Shown here piece after piece: positions 18,158 to 27,251 of a DNA stretch of 64,000 bases. The DNA comes from Pseudoxanthomonas sp. GTDB lineage: Bacteria > Pseudomonadota > Gammaproteobacteria > Xanthomonadales > Xanthomonadaceae. Within the stretch, counting starts at the first letter, position 1. Every line of letters starts with the position of its first letter. The position numbers and the translations under genes were made by a program. The notes beneath the pieces were generated by a model, which worked only from the letters and a program-made list of their open reading frames with translations, had not been told where the DNA came from and ran no database searches. The stretch lies in NCBI RefSeq assembly GCF_002863005.1, contig NZ_PKDG01000018.1, forward strand, positions 62,001 through 126,000, read 5' to 3'.

Positions 18158-19176
18158 CGCCGAGGACAGTGCGTCCCCTCGTGCTGGCTTTGGCGGTCGG
18201 GCTGCTCGCTGCGCCGGCGGCAACGCGTGCGGCAGAGCTGCTGGTGGGCAACAAGTCGGCGGATACGGTCTGGCGCCTGTCGTTGCGCGACGGCCGAAGG
18301 ATCGGCGAGTTCCGCACCGGCGAAGCACCGCACGAGATCGCGGTTGCGCCCGACGGGCGCATCGCCGTGGTGACGAACTACGGCGATGCGAAATCCGGCA
18401 GCTCGCTTTCGGTCCTGGACTTGGTGGGCGGCACGCCGACACGGACCATCGACCTGGGCCAGCACGGTGCGCCGCACGGTTTGCGCTTCCTGCCCGATGG
18501 CCGTCGCGTACTGGTGACGACGGAAGCCTCGGCCAGCCTGCTGGTCGTGGAGGTGGCCTCGGGCAGCATCGAGCGCGTGATCGATGTCGGTGGGGGCACG
18601 GGCCACATGGTCGCCGTGTCGACCGACGGAAAGGTCGCGTACCTGACCAAGATCCAGTCCGGTACGCTGAGCCGCATCGATCTGCAGTCCGGCATGAAGA
18701 CGATGGAGCGCGCCGCCGGCAAGGGTGCGGAAGGCGTGGCGGTGCGACCGGATGGCCAGGAGGTGTGGGTGACCAATCGCGAGGACGGCACCGTCACCGT
18801 GCACGACCCGCGCACGCTGGCGGTCAAGCGTCGCATGAGCAGCAAGGGGTTTCCGATCCGGGTGGTGTTTTCCGCGGACGGCTCGCGGGCGTTCGTGACC
18901 AATGCGCGCGCCGCGACGCTCTCCGTCTTCAATGCCCGCACCAAGGTGCCAGTGGCTACCGTCTCGCTGTCGCGCGAAGACATGACCTACCAGCCCACGA
19001 TGCTCGGCAACGCTGCATTGCCGATCGGCGTAGCGTTGGCAGCCGATCGGCCGCGCGCGTACGTGGCCATCAGTGGAGGCGACAGGATCGCCGTGATCGA
19101 CACCGAACGCTGGCAGGTGATCGATTACTGGGTCACCGGACGCGAACCGGACGCGCTGGGGATCGTGGCCGAATGA
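18154..19176 (+). CDS. Exported YVTN-type beta-propeller protein
   Basis: 340 residues with a signal peptide (LALAVGLLAAPAATRAAELL). The mature protein is built of repeated blades of the form AVAPDGRIAVVTNYGD, GLRFLPDGRRVLVTTEAS, AVSTDGKVAYLTKIQSG, AVRPDGQEVWVTNREDGTV and VFSADGSRAFVTNARA, about seven in all. These propellers usually bind partners or cofactors. Some act near quinoproteins and cytochromes. No catalytic motif is visible. The ATG overlaps moaE, which suggests transcription with the moa operon, but a functional link to molybdenum enzymes is only inference. Confidence 0.85.
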   Translation: MTPRTVRPLVLALAVGLLAAPAATRAAELLVGNKSADTVWRLSLRDGRRIGEFRTGEAPHEIAVAPDGRIAVVTNYGDAKSGSSLSVLDLVGGTPTRTIDLGQHGAPHGLRFLPDGRRVLVTTEASASLLVVEVASGSIERVIDVGGGTGHMVAVSTDGKVAYLTKIQSGTLSRIDLQSGMKTMERAAGKGAEGVAVRPDGQEVWVTNREDGTVTVHDPRTLAVKRRMSSKGFPIRVVFSADGSRAFVTNARAATLSVFNARTKVPVATVSLSREDMTYQPTMLGNAALPIGVALAADRPRAYVAISGGDRIAVIDTERWQVIDYWVTGREPDALGIVAE

Positions 19177-19260
19177 ACGACGCTCAAGAGGCGTCCGCCG
19201 CGATGGCGATGATGCCGTCGCGACGGCAGGAGACAGTGACGAGACGATGCCTCGAAAGGC
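19177..19260. other. Non-coding gap between the propeller gene and ffs
   Basis: Between the plus-strand propeller gene and the minus-strand ffs. Apart from a small hairpin GCCTTTCGAGGC on the minus strand at the ffs 3' end (19249-19260), nothing is recognised. Confidence 0.5.
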
Positions 19261-19368
19261 GGTAGCCCCGCCGGCTGACCTCGGCGCCCGCATCGATCGA
19301 TACCGTTGCTGCCTTCCGGCCCTGGCGGGATTTTCGACCTAGCGTCGCGAGGGGCCGACGGAGCCACC
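19261..19368 (-). ncRNA. ffs: Signal recognition particle RNA (4.5S, small bacterial type)
   Basis: The minus strand carries the SRP domain IV core GGCCGGAAGGCAGCAACGG, with the apical GGAAGGCAGCAA element at plus-strand 19306-19317. The proposed ends pair as a 14-bp helix with G-U pairs and no mismatch: GGTGGCTCCGTCGG at the 5' end with CCGGCGGGGCTACC at the 3' end. The 108-base length fits the small bacterial SRP RNA. It lies 65 bases downstream of tRNA-Ser(GGA) on the same strand. It binds Ffh to target membrane proteins. The exact ends are inferred from pairing. Confidence 0.9.
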
Positions 19369-19404
19369 ATAGACACGAAACCGCGCCTGGGCGCGGTCCG
19401 TCGT

Positions 19405-19424
19405 CAACCCGCCGAAGCGGGTTG
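19405..19424 (-). terminator. Hairpin between tRNA-Ser(GGA) and ffs
   Basis: On the minus strand CAACCCGC, loop TTCG and GCGGGTTG form a perfect 8-bp stem ten bases after the tRNA CCA. No T run follows, so it may be an inefficient terminator or a processing signal. A second GC-rich hairpin (ACCGCGCC/GGCGCGGT) follows before ffs. Confidence 0.5.
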
Positions 19425-19433
19425 CGATGAAAC

Positions 19434-19526
19434 TGGCGGAGAGAGGGGGATTCGAACCCCCGAAGCGCGGTTTAGACGCTTACACACTTTCCAGGCGTGC
19501 TCCTTCAACCACTCGGACACCTCTCC
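19434..19526 (-). tRNA. tRNA-Ser (anticodon GGA)
   Basis: 93 bases with encoded CCA at plus-strand 19434-19436. The acceptor GGAGAGG pairs with TCTCTCC (one G-U). The anticodon loop CTGGAAA has GGA at 19490-19492 in plus coordinates. The long variable arm is present and the T-arm has GGTTCGAATCC. It is transcribed away from dnaX. Confidence 0.97.
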
Positions 19527-19647
19527 GGGACCTGAATGCAGCCATAGGCTGCTTTCAGGGGCGTGAATTCTAGCCTTGGCAGGGGGGGCGCCACAAGCGA
19601 AGCCGTGGAATCGTCGCGGGGGCGGAGGGGCGGCTGGCGGAGCGTGG

Positions 19648-19659
19648 CACAATGTCGGC
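19648..19659 (+). promoter_or_regulatory. -10-like hexamer abutting the dnaX start
   Basis: CACAAT (19648-19653) ends six bases before the dnaX ATG at 19660, and no Shine-Dalgarno sequence separates them. A -35 is not obvious, so this is a weak call on its own. Confidence 0.35.
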
Positions 19660-21405
19660 ATGTCCTACCTCGTCCTCGCCCGCAAGTGGCGTCCCAAGCG
19701 TTTCGCCGAGTTGGTGGGCCAGGAGCACGTGGTCCGCGCGTTGACCAATGCACTGGACAGCGGCCGCGTCCACCACGCGTTCCTGTTCACCGGTACGCGC
19801 GGCGTGGGCAAGACCACCATTGCCCGCATCTTCGCCAAATCGCTGAACTGCGAGAAGGGCACCAGCGCCGATCCGTGCGGCCAGTGCCCGGCCTGCCTGG
19901 ACATCGACGCCGGCCGCTACATCGACCTGCTGGAGATCGACGCCGCGTCCAACACCGGCGTGGACGACGTGCGCGAAGTGATCGAGAACGCGCAGTACAT
20001 GCCGTCGCGTGGCAAGTTCAAGGTGTACCTGATCGACGAAGTCCACATGCTTTCGAAGGCCGCGTTCAATGCGCTGCTGAAGACGCTGGAGGAGCCGCCC
20101 GGGCATGTGAAGTTCCTGCTGGCCACCACGGATCCGCAGAAACTGCCGGTCACCGTGCTGTCGCGCTGCCTGCAGTTCAACCTCAAGCGCCTGGACGAGG
20201 AGCAGATCCGCGGGCAGATGACCAGGATCCTCAGCGCCGAGGCGATCGACGCCGATGCGAGCGCCATCGCCCAACTCGCGCGCGCAGCCGATGGCTCGCT
20301 GCGCGATGGTCTGTCGCTGCTGGACCAGGCCATCGCCTATGCCGGCGGTGCCCTGCGCGACGACGGCGTGCGCACCATGCTGGGCACGGTGGATCGCACC
20401 CAGGTGAATGCCATGCTGGCGGCACTCGCGCAGGGCGATGGCGAAACCCTGTTGCAGGTGGTGGCGCGGCTGGCGGAATTTTCGCCGGATTGGGCCGGCG
20501 TGCTGGATGCGGTGGCGGAAGCCTTGCACCGCATCCAGGTGAGGCAGTTGGTGCCCTCGGCCAGTGTGGAGGCGGAAGGGATCGACGTCGATGCCTTCGC
20601 AGGCCAGCTGCGTCCGGAGGTCGTGCAGTTGTGGTACCAGATGGCCATCAACGGTCGCCGCGACCTGCATGTGGCACCCAGCGGTCGGGCCGGATTCGAA
20701 ATGAGCCTCCTGCGCATGCTGGCGTTCCGCCCGGCGCAGGCGGGCGAAATGCGAGGTGAGGCGCGCGCACCGGTGGTGCAGGCGCCCATCCCGAATGCGC
20801 CGCCGCCCGCCGCCAGTCCTTCGCCCGCGATGCGCACGGCGCCCGCGACGCCGGAGCCGGTCATGCCACCGCAGCAGATGGCCCGTGAAGAGCGTCCCGC
20901 GCCTCCCAGCCCGAGCCCGGCACGCGCCATGGTGGACGACGCGCCGCCCTGGCGTGTCGCCGACGAACCTGCGGCAGCAGCACCTGTCGCATCGACGATG
21001 CCGGCCGGCATCGGCATCACCGACGCGGAGACCTGGCTGCATTTCGCCAGCACCTGCGGCCTGAAGGGCGTGGGCAAGCAACTGGTCGACAATGTCGCCT
21101 TCGCCGGATATGCGGACGGTACGCTGACCCTCGCGCTCGACAGCGGCTTCGACTACCTGCGATCGGAACGCACACTCGGCGAACTCGGTGAGGCCATCGC
21201 CAGCCGCTATGGGGTGGCGCCGCGGCTGGCATTCGCGGCGGCCGCGCCGGCAGGCGAGACGCTGAAGCAGCGCAGCCACCGGCAGCGCGACGAACGCCAG
21301 AACGTCGCCGAATCGACCTTCATGAACCATCCGGACGTGCGCCAGCTGATGCAGCAGCATGGCGCCCGGCTCGTTCCGGACTCCATCCGACCTTACGAAG
21401 AGTGA
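19660..21405 (+). CDS. dnaX: DNA polymerase III tau (clamp-loader) subunit
   Basis: ATPase of the clamp loader that opens and loads the beta clamp and links polymerases in the replisome. It has 581 residues. Walker A is [20 protein letters not shown]. The zinc module is [16 protein letters not shown], Walker [11 protein letters not shown], the SRC motif [11 protein letters not shown] and sensor 2 around [13 protein letters not shown] proline/alanine-rich linker spans about residues 370-440, then a C-terminal tau domain follows. No A-rich slippery heptamer is present, so the E. coli style frameshift to gamma is not expected. The ATG at 19660 has no ribosome binding site, but CACAAT ends six bases upstream. 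Confidence 0.95.
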   Translation: MSYLVLARKWRPKRFAELVGQEHVVRALTNALDSGRVHHAFLFTGTRGVGKTTIARIFAKSLNCEKGTSADPCGQCPACLDIDAGRYIDLLEIDAASNTGVDDVREVIENAQYMPSRGKFKVYLIDEVHMLSKAAFNALLKTLEEPPGHVKFLLATTDPQKLPVTVLSRCLQFNLKRLDEEQIRGQMTRILSAEAIDADASAIAQLARAADGSLRDGLSLLDQAIAYAGGALRDDGVRTMLGTVDRTQVNAMLAALAQGDGETLLQVVARLAEFSPDWAGVLDAVAEALHRIQVRQLVPSASVEAEGIDVDAFAGQLRPEVVQLWYQMAINGRRDLHVAPSGRAGFEMSLLRMLAFRPAQAGEMRGEARAPVVQAPIPNAPPPAASPSPAMRTAPATPEPVMPPQQMAREERPAPPSPSPARAMVDDAPPWRVADEPAAAAPVASTMPAGIGITDAETWLHFASTCGLKGVGKQLVDNVAFAGYADGTLTLALDSGFDYLRSERTLGELGEAIASRYGVAPRLAFAAAAPAGETLKQRSHRQRDERQNVAESTFMNHPDVRQLMQQHGARLVPDSIRPYEE

Positions 21406-21412
21406 TCACGAC

Positions 21413-21733
21413 ATGCGTGGAAACATCGCCCAACTGATGCAGCAGGCGCAGAAGATGCAGGAGAACCTGCAGCGCGCCCAGGAAGAACTCGCCAAGCTGG
21501 AAGTCACCGGCAATGCCGGGGGCGGCATGGTCAGCGTGACGCTGACCGGCGCCAAGGAATGCCGCAAGGTCCGCATCGATCCGTCGCTGATGTCGGACGC
21601 GGAAATGCTGGAGGACCTGATCGCCGCCGCCTTCAACGATGCGTCCAACAAGGTCGACGCGGAATCGAAGTCGCGCATGGGCGCCGCCACGGCCGGCATG
21701 CCGCTGCCGCCCGGCATGAAGATGCCGTTCTGA
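21413..21733 (+). CDS. ybaB: Nucleoid-associated protein YbaB/EbfC
   Basis: 106-residue dimeric DNA-binding protein. It begins [20 protein letters not shown] with a coiled helix, followed by [20 protein letters not shown] and [20 protein letters not shown], the family signature. The C-terminus is Met/Pro/Gly-rich ([12 protein letters not shown]). It lies seven bases after dnaX and before recR, the conserved dnaX-ybaB-recR order. Confidence 0.97.
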   Translation: MRGNIAQLMQQAQKMQENLQRAQEELAKLEVTGNAGGGMVSVTLTGAKECRKVRIDPSLMSDAEMLEDLIAAAFNDASNKVDAESKSRMGAATAGMPLPPGMKMPF

Positions 21734-21784
21734 CCGCGATCCCGATCGGTTGACGGCGGCGCGCCTGCGCTGCCCCGGAACGAC

Positions 21785-22381
21785 ATGTCCAGCCCGCTGC
21801 TCGAACAGCTCATCGAAGCGTTGCGCGTCCTGCCCGGTGTCGGGCAGAAGACCGCGCAGCGCATGGCGTACCACCTGCTCGACCGGGAGCGGGACGGTGG
21901 CCGGCGCCTGGCCGGCGTGCTGGCCGAAGCGCTCGACCAGATCGGCCATTGCGAGCAGTGCCGCGATTTCACCGAGGGTGCGATCTGCACGCTCTGCGCG
22001 AGCGGCAGCCGCGACCGCCACCAGCTATGCATCGTGGAATCGCCATCCGATCGCCTCGCCATCGAGCAGGCCACCGGCTATCGCGGGGTGTACTTCGTCC
22101 TGCACGGGCGTCTGTCGCCGCTGGATGGTGTCGGACCGCGCGAGCTTGGGCTGGATGCGCTGTCCGCGCGCCTCGCAGCAGGGGAGGTGAGCGAACTGAT
22201 CATCGCCACCAACCCGACCGTCGAAGGCGAAGCGACCGCCCACTACCTTGCGCAGCTGGCGCGGCAGCAGGGCGTGCGTCCCAGTCGCCTGGCCCATGGC
22301 GTGCCGCTGGGGGGGGAACTGGAGTACGTCGACCGCGGCACGCTGGCTCATGCGTTCGGCGGCCGCAGCGAGATGACCTGA
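21785..22381 (+). CDS. recR: Recombination protein RecR
   Basis: 198 residues. It forms a ring on DNA and works with RecO (encoded at 59678) to load RecA at gaps. A helix-hairpin-helix ([20 protein letters not shown]) is followed by a four-cysteine zinc site ([16 protein letters not shown]) and a Toprim domain ([37 protein letters not shown]). The C-terminal Walker-B-like stretch [20 protein letters not shown] is present. Complete. Confidence 0.97.
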   Translation: MSSPLLEQLIEALRVLPGVGQKTAQRMAYHLLDRERDGGRRLAGVLAEALDQIGHCEQCRDFTEGAICTLCASGSRDRHQLCIVESPSDRLAIEQATGYRGVYFVLHGRLSPLDGVGPRELGLDALSARLAAGEVSELIIATNPTVEGEATAHYLAQLARQQGVRPSRLAHGVPLGGELEYVDRGTLAHAFGGRSEMT

Positions 22382-22407
22382 TTTCACGCACGGAGATCCG
22401 TACCGCC

Positions 22408-22761
22408 ATGACCGACACCATCTTCGCCAAGATCATCCGCCGCGAGATTCCGGCCACCATCGTCTATGAAGACGACGAGGTGCTGGGTTTCAAGGACATC
22501 GGGCCGCAGGCGCCGGTGCACGTGCTTTTCATTCCGAAGAACGAAGCGATACCCACGCTGGACGACCTGCGCCCGGAACAGGCGCACCTGATGGGCAAGC
22601 TCGCGATGGCTGCCGCGGATTACGCGCGCAGCGAGGGATTTGCGCAGGATGGCTACCGCATCGTGATGAACTGCCGCGAAAACGCCGGACAGACCGTGTT
22701 CCACATCCATCTGCACCTGCTGGCGGGAGCGCCGCTGGGACGATTCGGAACGCCCGCCTGA
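22408..22761 (+). CDS. hinT: HIT-family purine nucleoside phosphoramidase (HinT)
   Basis: 117 residues. It hydrolyses AMP-lysine-type phosphoramidates and acyl-adenylates. It begins TIFAKIIRREIPATIVYEDD, the HINT subfamily start, and contains the histidine triad QTVFHIHLHLLAG near the C-terminus. The last gene of the dnaX-ybaB-recR run, it ends just before a strong terminator. Confidence 0.95.
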   Translation: MTDTIFAKIIRREIPATIVYEDDEVLGFKDIGPQAPVHVLFIPKNEAIPTLDDLRPEQAHLMGKLAMAAADYARSEGFAQDGYRIVMNCRENAGQTVFHIHLHLLAGAPLGRFGTPA

Positions 22762-22785
22762 GCGCTTGCGCATACAGGCCCCATG

Positions 22786-22814
22786 AAAAAAGCCGCTCGA
22801 TGAGCGGCTTTTTT
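22786..22814 (+). terminator. Bidirectional intrinsic terminator between hinT and the Slp lipoprotein
   Basis: AAAAAAGCCGCTC, loop GAT and GAGCGGCTTTTTT. The stem is flanked by A and T runs, so it can end transcription from hinT on the plus strand and from the lipoprotein gene on the minus strand. Confidence 0.93.
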
Positions 22815-22837
22815 GCGTGGATCGCGCCAGGTCTCGC

Positions 22838-23350
22838 TTACCACCAACCCCAGCGGCCCCAGCGTGGGCCCCAGAACGGATCGTAGTAGGGATAGGGGCG
22901 GACAACCTCGACTTCGCGCACTTCCGGCCACAGGTAGACCACGTCGGCGGCCACGCGGGGCAACTGGTAGTCGTAGTCGCCGATGCGGGTGCTTTCGTAG
23001 CCCTCGATCTTGCCGACGAAGGTCACTTCGCGGCCTTCGGCAAACACAGCGGGGTCGTAGAACCCGGCACGGCAGGCGATGAAGCGGCCATCGGTGGCGT
23101 CGGGCGCCGTCGACATCGGGCGGCCCGTGGCGTTGAGCGGCCTGGAGACGAGCTGGAAGCAGGTCGAATTCTGTCCGGGCGTCGTGCTGATGATCCGGCC
23201 GCCCCATCGGACCGGGGCGCCGACCTGCGGCGCGCCCACGGAATCGCGCGGATTGACCGGGGTGAAGCTGCCCTGCAGCGGCTTGGGTGCGGTGGCGCAC
23301 GCGGAAAGCAGCGCGGTGGCTGCGACGACGACGGCGAAACGAAGGTTCAT
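22838..23350 (-). CDS. Slp-family outer membrane lipoprotein
   Basis: 170 residues. The signal peptide ends in a lipobox, ALLSAC (Cys at residue 18), so the protein is predicted to be lipidated. It contains GAPVRWGGRIISTTPGQNST, CFQLVSRPLNATGRP, GRFIACRAGFYDPAVFAEGR and VTFVGKIEGYES, as in Slp/YeaY proteins. The C-terminus is rich in Pro, Tyr and Trp. The function is unknown in detail, but in E. coli slp is a starvation/acid-stress gene. The start at 23350 is set by the lipobox spacing. Confidence 0.85.
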   Translation of the reverse strand: MNLRFAVVVAATALLSACATAPKPLQGSFTPVNPRDSVGAPQVGAPVRWGGRIISTTPGQNSTCFQLVSRPLNATGRPMSTAPDATDGRFIACRAGFYDPAVFAEGREVTFVGKIEGYESTRIGDYDYQLPRVAADVVYLWPEVREVEVVRPYPYYDPFWGPRWGRWGWW

Positions 23351-23367
23351 GGCCAGTCTCCAGCGGG

Positions 23368-25311
23368 TTATGGGCGGTGCCGGCGCAGGTCTTCGATCAA
23401 TGCCCGGTGGTCTCCCTGCTCCGGAGCGTAGCGCGCTGCAGCGAAACGCTGGCTGAGTGAAAGCAGCCGATTCGCCGTGCGGGGGCGACCGGCGGCCGCA
23501 CGGCGGGCCCACGCCGCAGGACTTTCATGAGGCTCTCGTCCCAGCCCAAGGCGCGCGTAGCGTCGGCTGAGCGCATGCCAGGCGCGCAACAAGGGATCCC
23601 GTTGCCGCTCGCCCCGGGCCAGCAGCCAGCCCATCCAGGCCATGGCCGCCATTGCGAAAACCCCGAAAAGCGCCGTCAACTCACTGCTGCCCAGTTGCTT
23701 GGCGCCGAGACGCTCAAGCAGGCGTGATTGCCGCTTGGCGTCGAAACCCAGCACCAGGTCGTTCCAGCCCCGGCGCAACCAGTCGCCGACCTGGCCGAGG
23801 TCCTCGATGCCGATCAGGTTGCCCATGGCGCCGCCGGCCCCCAGTCGGTCTTCGATCGTGTCATAGATGCGCTCGGGCGCAACGGCGGCGGTGGGATCTA
23901 CCCTCACCCAGCCTCGCCCGGGCATCCACACTTCTGCCCACGCGTGGGCATCCAGGTTGCGGACGATCCAGTACTTTCCCAATGCGTTGTACTTGCCGCC
24001 CGCATAGCCGGTGACTACGCGCGCTGGGATGCCCGCCGACCGCATCAGGAACACGAACGACGAACTGAAGTGCTCGCAGAACCCTTGCTGTTGGTCGAAG
24101 AGGAATTCGTCGACGGTGTCGCGGCCGGGAAATGGCGTGTCCAGCGTGTAGGCGAAGTCGGACCGTATCCACTGGAGCGCGCGCGCGACGATCGCTGCAT
24201 CGTTGGCGCCCGCATCGCGGCGCCATTGCGCACCCAGTGCGCGGGTGCGCGGATTGAAGCCCGGCGGCAGCTGCAGGGCCTGGGCGCGTCGCGATACCGA
24301 CAGGTCGGCTTCGAACCGCGTCGGAAGTGATGACTGCAGGCGCCACCGTGTCAGCGAGCTGAGCGGCGTGCGCGTCGCCATGCTGTAGTCGCGGGCCATC
24401 CACGCGCCATCGGGTGTCGCGTTCGGAAGGTCGAGCGCCACCAGGTCGCGACGGTCGCTGGGCTCCACGTCCATCTGGTAATCCCAGTTGAGTGCGGCGC
24501 GCGCCGTATCGGCCGGCGGCAGGGCAGGGGGCGCATCGCGACGCGTCCAGGTGCGGCCATCGAAGTCCGTCAGCACCGGGCCACGCCAGTACATCTGGCT
24601 CGTGGGAGGCGTGGCGCCGAAGAACTGCACGCGCAGCGCGGGCGCCTCGTCGGCGATGAGGTCCAGGTAGCTGCCGGGCGACATGTCGTCGCTGAGGCCC
24701 GGCTTCGACAGGGCCCGCTCAGGTACGCCCCACAATGGCGACGGAAAGCGCGGGAACAACCAGAAGGCCGCCATCACCAGCGGCACGCCGATGGCGACCA
24801 GTTTTCCGATTTCGCGAACCTGGTGCAGCGGGCGCGACAAACCGGCCAGCGATACGGCCTCGGCATCGGCGAGTCGATGCAGCGCGACCAGGGCACCCAA
24901 CACGCTGGCCAGGCCCAGCGCCATGCTCAATGGTCCCTGGTCGAGGAGGAACGCGGCGAACGGTGCGAACAGCGCAAAGCCCAGCAGGCTGCGGTTGTCG
25001 CGCAGCGTGCGGGTCTCGGTAGGCTTGAGCGCCAGCATGCCGGCGAGCAGGGCGCACCCGGTATCGCGTCCGAACTGCATGCCGGTCACCGACATCACCG
25101 CCGCGAACAACGCCAGCGCCATCAATGCCCTCAACAGGCCATGCAGGGGGCGACGCCATGACGCCAGCGCCAGCACGACACCCGTGGCCCCGATACCGAA
25201 CGCCAGCGTCGTCGGCAGCTGGACAAGCAATGGCAGCAGGCAGGCACCCGCGGCGGCCAGCGTCCACTGGCGACTGAGTGCATCCAGCGTGGGGGCGTCA
25301 GCGGGCTTCAT
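23368..25311 (-). CDS. Membrane transglutaminase-like protein, TgpA family (DUF3488 + transglutaminase)
   Basis: 647 residues. About six N-terminal membrane helices (LAAAGACLLPLLVQLPTTLA; LFAPFAAFLLDQGPLSMALG) precede a large periplasmic transglutaminase domain. Its catalytic Cys is in FDQQQGFCEHFSSSF, with the His in LDAHAWAEVWMPGRG and the Asp in VRVDPTAAV. One more helix follows (ELTALFGVFAMAAMAWMGWL) and a cytoplasmic tail. P. aeruginosa TgpA of this family is essential, but the substrate is unknown. It overlaps the DUF58 gene by 14 bases and ends the moxR-DUF58-TgpA operon. Confidence 0.9.
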   Translation of the reverse strand: MKPADAPTLDALSRQWTLAAAGACLLPLLVQLPTTLAFGIGATGVVLALASWRRPLHGLLRALMALALFAAVMSVTGMQFGRDTGCALLAGMLALKPTETRTLRDNRSLLGFALFAPFAAFLLDQGPLSMALGLASVLGALVALHRLADAEAVSLAGLSRPLHQVREIGKLVAIGVPLVMAAFWLFPRFPSPLWGVPERALSKPGLSDDMSPGSYLDLIADEAPALRVQFFGATPPTSQMYWRGPVLTDFDGRTWTRRDAPPALPPADTARAALNWDYQMDVEPSDRRDLVALDLPNATPDGAWMARDYSMATRTPLSSLTRWRLQSSLPTRFEADLSVSRRAQALQLPPGFNPRTRALGAQWRRDAGANDAAIVARALQWIRSDFAYTLDTPFPGRDTVDEFLFDQQQGFCEHFSSSFVFLMRSAGIPARVVTGYAGGKYNALGKYWIVRNLDAHAWAEVWMPGRGWVRVDPTAAVAPERIYDTIEDRLGAGGAMGNLIGIEDLGQVGDWLRRGWNDLVLGFDAKRQSRLLERLGAKQLGSSELTALFGVFAMAAMAWMGWLLARGERQRDPLLRAWHALSRRYARLGLGREPHESPAAWARRAAAGRPRTANRLLSLSQRFAAARYAPEQGDHRALIEDLRRHRP

Positions 25312-26251
25312 GCGGAAGCAGCGCCAGGGCGCGCAGGCAGGCGTGGCGGTGCGCGGGACCGTCCGCCGGGCCCAGCGCAGGTTGGCCGGGCAGCCGCAGG
25401 CGGTAGCGGAGGCCCTCGCGTTCGGCGCATTCGACCCAGTGCGCGAGTCGCTGGATGCGCATTTCGTGTCCAAGCATCGTCAACGCGTCCCAGTCGAGTT
25501 CCACGGCGCGCCCCAGTGGCCGTTCGTAGTCGCGAACGAGCAACTGGTCGCGGCGCGCGGAGGGCTTCCACGCAATGGCACGCCGGGCATCGCCCGCGCG
25601 ATAGTTGCGCAACTGGTGCACGTCCTCACCCGCCAGATCCAGCCTGGCCTTGGTGCCGCCCTTGTCCGCAGGCGGTAGCGGCGGCCCTTGTACTTCCGCG
25701 GCGGGATACACCAGCAACGGCGAGTCGGGCCATACCCATGCCCACGCCCTGGCGAGACCCAGCGGCTGCGTGGTGGAGATGCGCACGCGGTCGACATCGA
25801 ACCAGCCGCGTCGTTCCGTCGGAAGTACCACTTCGACCACGGTGCCGTCGGACGCTGGCAACGACGTGAACGCAGGGATGCCGCACGCATCGATGCGTAA
25901 CCCGTGGCGCACACGCGCGTCGCGTGATGCGAGCGCGACGTGCAGGCGCAGGGGCGTGCCGACCGGGACAGGATCCGCCGACAAGGCATCGATGTGCAGG
26001 CCGGCGAGTTGAAGGTGGGCGAAGATCAGGCTGGCCATCGCGGTGGCAGCGAGCAGCAATGCGAGCAGCAGTGCCGGGTTGTTGTTGTAATTCAGCGCAC
26101 CCAGGATCATCGCGCTCACCAGGGTGGCGAAGAACAGTCCGAACGGCGTGGGAAGCACGTAGATGCGCCTGCGCTCGAGCACGACGGGCAACGACTCCGG
26201 TCGCCGTGGCCGCGCCAGACGCGCGAATCGACGGATCAGGGAGAGCGCCAT
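25298..26251 (-). CDS. DUF58 domain protein (MoxR partner)
   Basis: 317 residues. It has two N-terminal membrane helices (PTPFGLFFATLVSAMILGAL; NPALLLALLLAATAMASLIF), a beta-rich middle and the DUF58 signature LDLAGEDVHQLRNYRAGDAR with IAWKPSARRDQLLVRDYE. DUF58 proteins are encoded with MoxR ATPases and transglutaminases, probably forming a chaperone-assisted envelope complex. The ATG at 26251 is chosen. A TTG two codons upstream overlaps the moxR stop and is equally possible. Confidence 0.9.
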   Translation of the reverse strand: MALSLIRRFARLARPRRPESLPVVLERRRIYVLPTPFGLFFATLVSAMILGALNYNNNPALLLALLLAATAMASLIFAHLQLAGLHIDALSADPVPVGTPLRLHVALASRDARVRHGLRIDACGIPAFTSLPASDGTVVEVVLPTERRGWFDVDRVRISTTQPLGLARAWAWVWPDSPLLVYPAAEVQGPPLPPADKGGTKARLDLAGEDVHQLRNYRAGDARRAIAWKPSARRDQLLVRDYERPLGRAVELDWDALTMLGHEMRIQRLAHWVECAEREGLRYRLRLPGQPALGPADGPAHRHACLRALALLPHEAR

Positions 26252-26253
26252 GC

Positions 26254-27207
26254 TCAATCCACCGGCACCGCGTGCAGGATCGCCTTGGCCAGTGCACCCG
26301 CCGATGCCGCTTCCGCCTCGGGTACCAGGCGATGCGCTGCGACCGCGGCGAACAGGGCCTGCACATCGTCCGGCAACACGTGCATGCGTCCGAGCAGCAG
26401 CGCGTACGCGCGCGCCGCGCGCAGCAGCGCGATGCCGGCGCGGGGCGACAGGCCTACGCGTACCCCCGGATGCTGGCGGCTGCGCGTGAGCAGCGCCTGC
26501 ACGTAGTCGATCAGGGCGTCACTGGCATGTACGTCCGCAACGGCCCGGCGCAGCGCCATCACGTCGTCCGAGGACAGCAGGGGCATCGCCTGTGCGATCA
26601 GCATGCGGCGGTCGCTGCCGGCCAGCAGCGCGCGTTCCGACTCTGCGCTGGGATAGCCCAGCGCCAGCCGCAGCAGGAAACGGTCCAGCTGCGAATCCGG
26701 CAAGGGATACGTGCCGGAGAGGTCGACCGGGTTCTGCGTGGCGATCACGAAAAAGGGTGCAGGCAGCGCATGCGTCACGCCGTCCAGCGTGACCTGATGC
26801 TCGGCCATCGCCTCGAGCAGGGCGCTCTGCGTGCGGGGCGGTGCGCGATTGATCTCGTCCGCCAGCAGCACGTTGGTGAAGACGGGCCCCGGATGGAAGC
26901 TGAAGGCGCGTGCCTGCGCGTCGTACACCGACACGCCCAGTACATCGGCCGGCAACAGATCCGACGTGAACTGCACCCGCTGGAAAGCCAGCCCGAGCGT
27001 GGCCGCCAGTGCATGGGCCAGCGTGGTCTTGCCTAGGCCCGGCAGGTCTTCGATCAGCAGGTGGCCGTCCGACAGCAAGGCCACGAAGGCGAGCCGTACT
27101 TCGTGCGACTTGCCGAGCACCAGCGAGTTGACCTGGGCCTGCGCGCGGGTGAGGGCGTCGGCGAGGCCTTCGGATAGCATAGGGCGGGTGCTGGGGATGG
27201 CGGACAT
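26254..27207 (-). CDS. MoxR-family AAA+ ATPase
   Basis: 317 residues, cytoplasmic. Walker A is LIEDLPGLGKTTLAHALA. Next come FTSDLLPADVLGV, Walker B VLLADEINRAPPRTQSALLE, sensor 1 FFVIATQNPVDLSGTYPLPD and the arginine finger region LDRFLLRLALGYP. MoxR ATPases act as chaperones for metal insertion or complex assembly with VWA or DUF58 proteins. It is the first gene of the minus-strand operon, and its start is 44 bases from the divergent glycosyltransferase gene. Confidence 0.93.
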   Translation of the reverse strand: MSAIPSTRPMLSEGLADALTRAQAQVNSLVLGKSHEVRLAFVALLSDGHLLIEDLPGLGKTTLAHALAATLGLAFQRVQFTSDLLPADVLGVSVYDAQARAFSFHPGPVFTNVLLADEINRAPPRTQSALLEAMAEHQVTLDGVTHALPAPFFVIATQNPVDLSGTYPLPDSQLDRFLLRLALGYPSAESERALLAGSDRRMLIAQAMPLLSSDDVMALRRAVADVHASDALIDYVQALLTRSRQHPGVRVGLSPRAGIALLRAARAYALLLGRMHVLPDDVQALFAAVAAHRLVPEAEAASAGALAKAILHAVPVD

Positions 27208-27251
27208 CGCGCTCTCGGTTTCCGATCGTGGGTTGAGGGCAGTGTAGCGAG

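Noticed and set aside
19570-21360. A 596-codon minus-strand frame opposite dnaX
   Set aside because: It lacks any recognisable domain, is His/Arg-rich as expected for the complement of GC-rich coding sequence, and dnaX explains the region fully.
19660-21405. Programmed frameshift producing a gamma form of DnaX
   Set aside because: No A-AAA-AAG heptamer or other long A run exists in the gene, so the E. coli mechanism is not supported.
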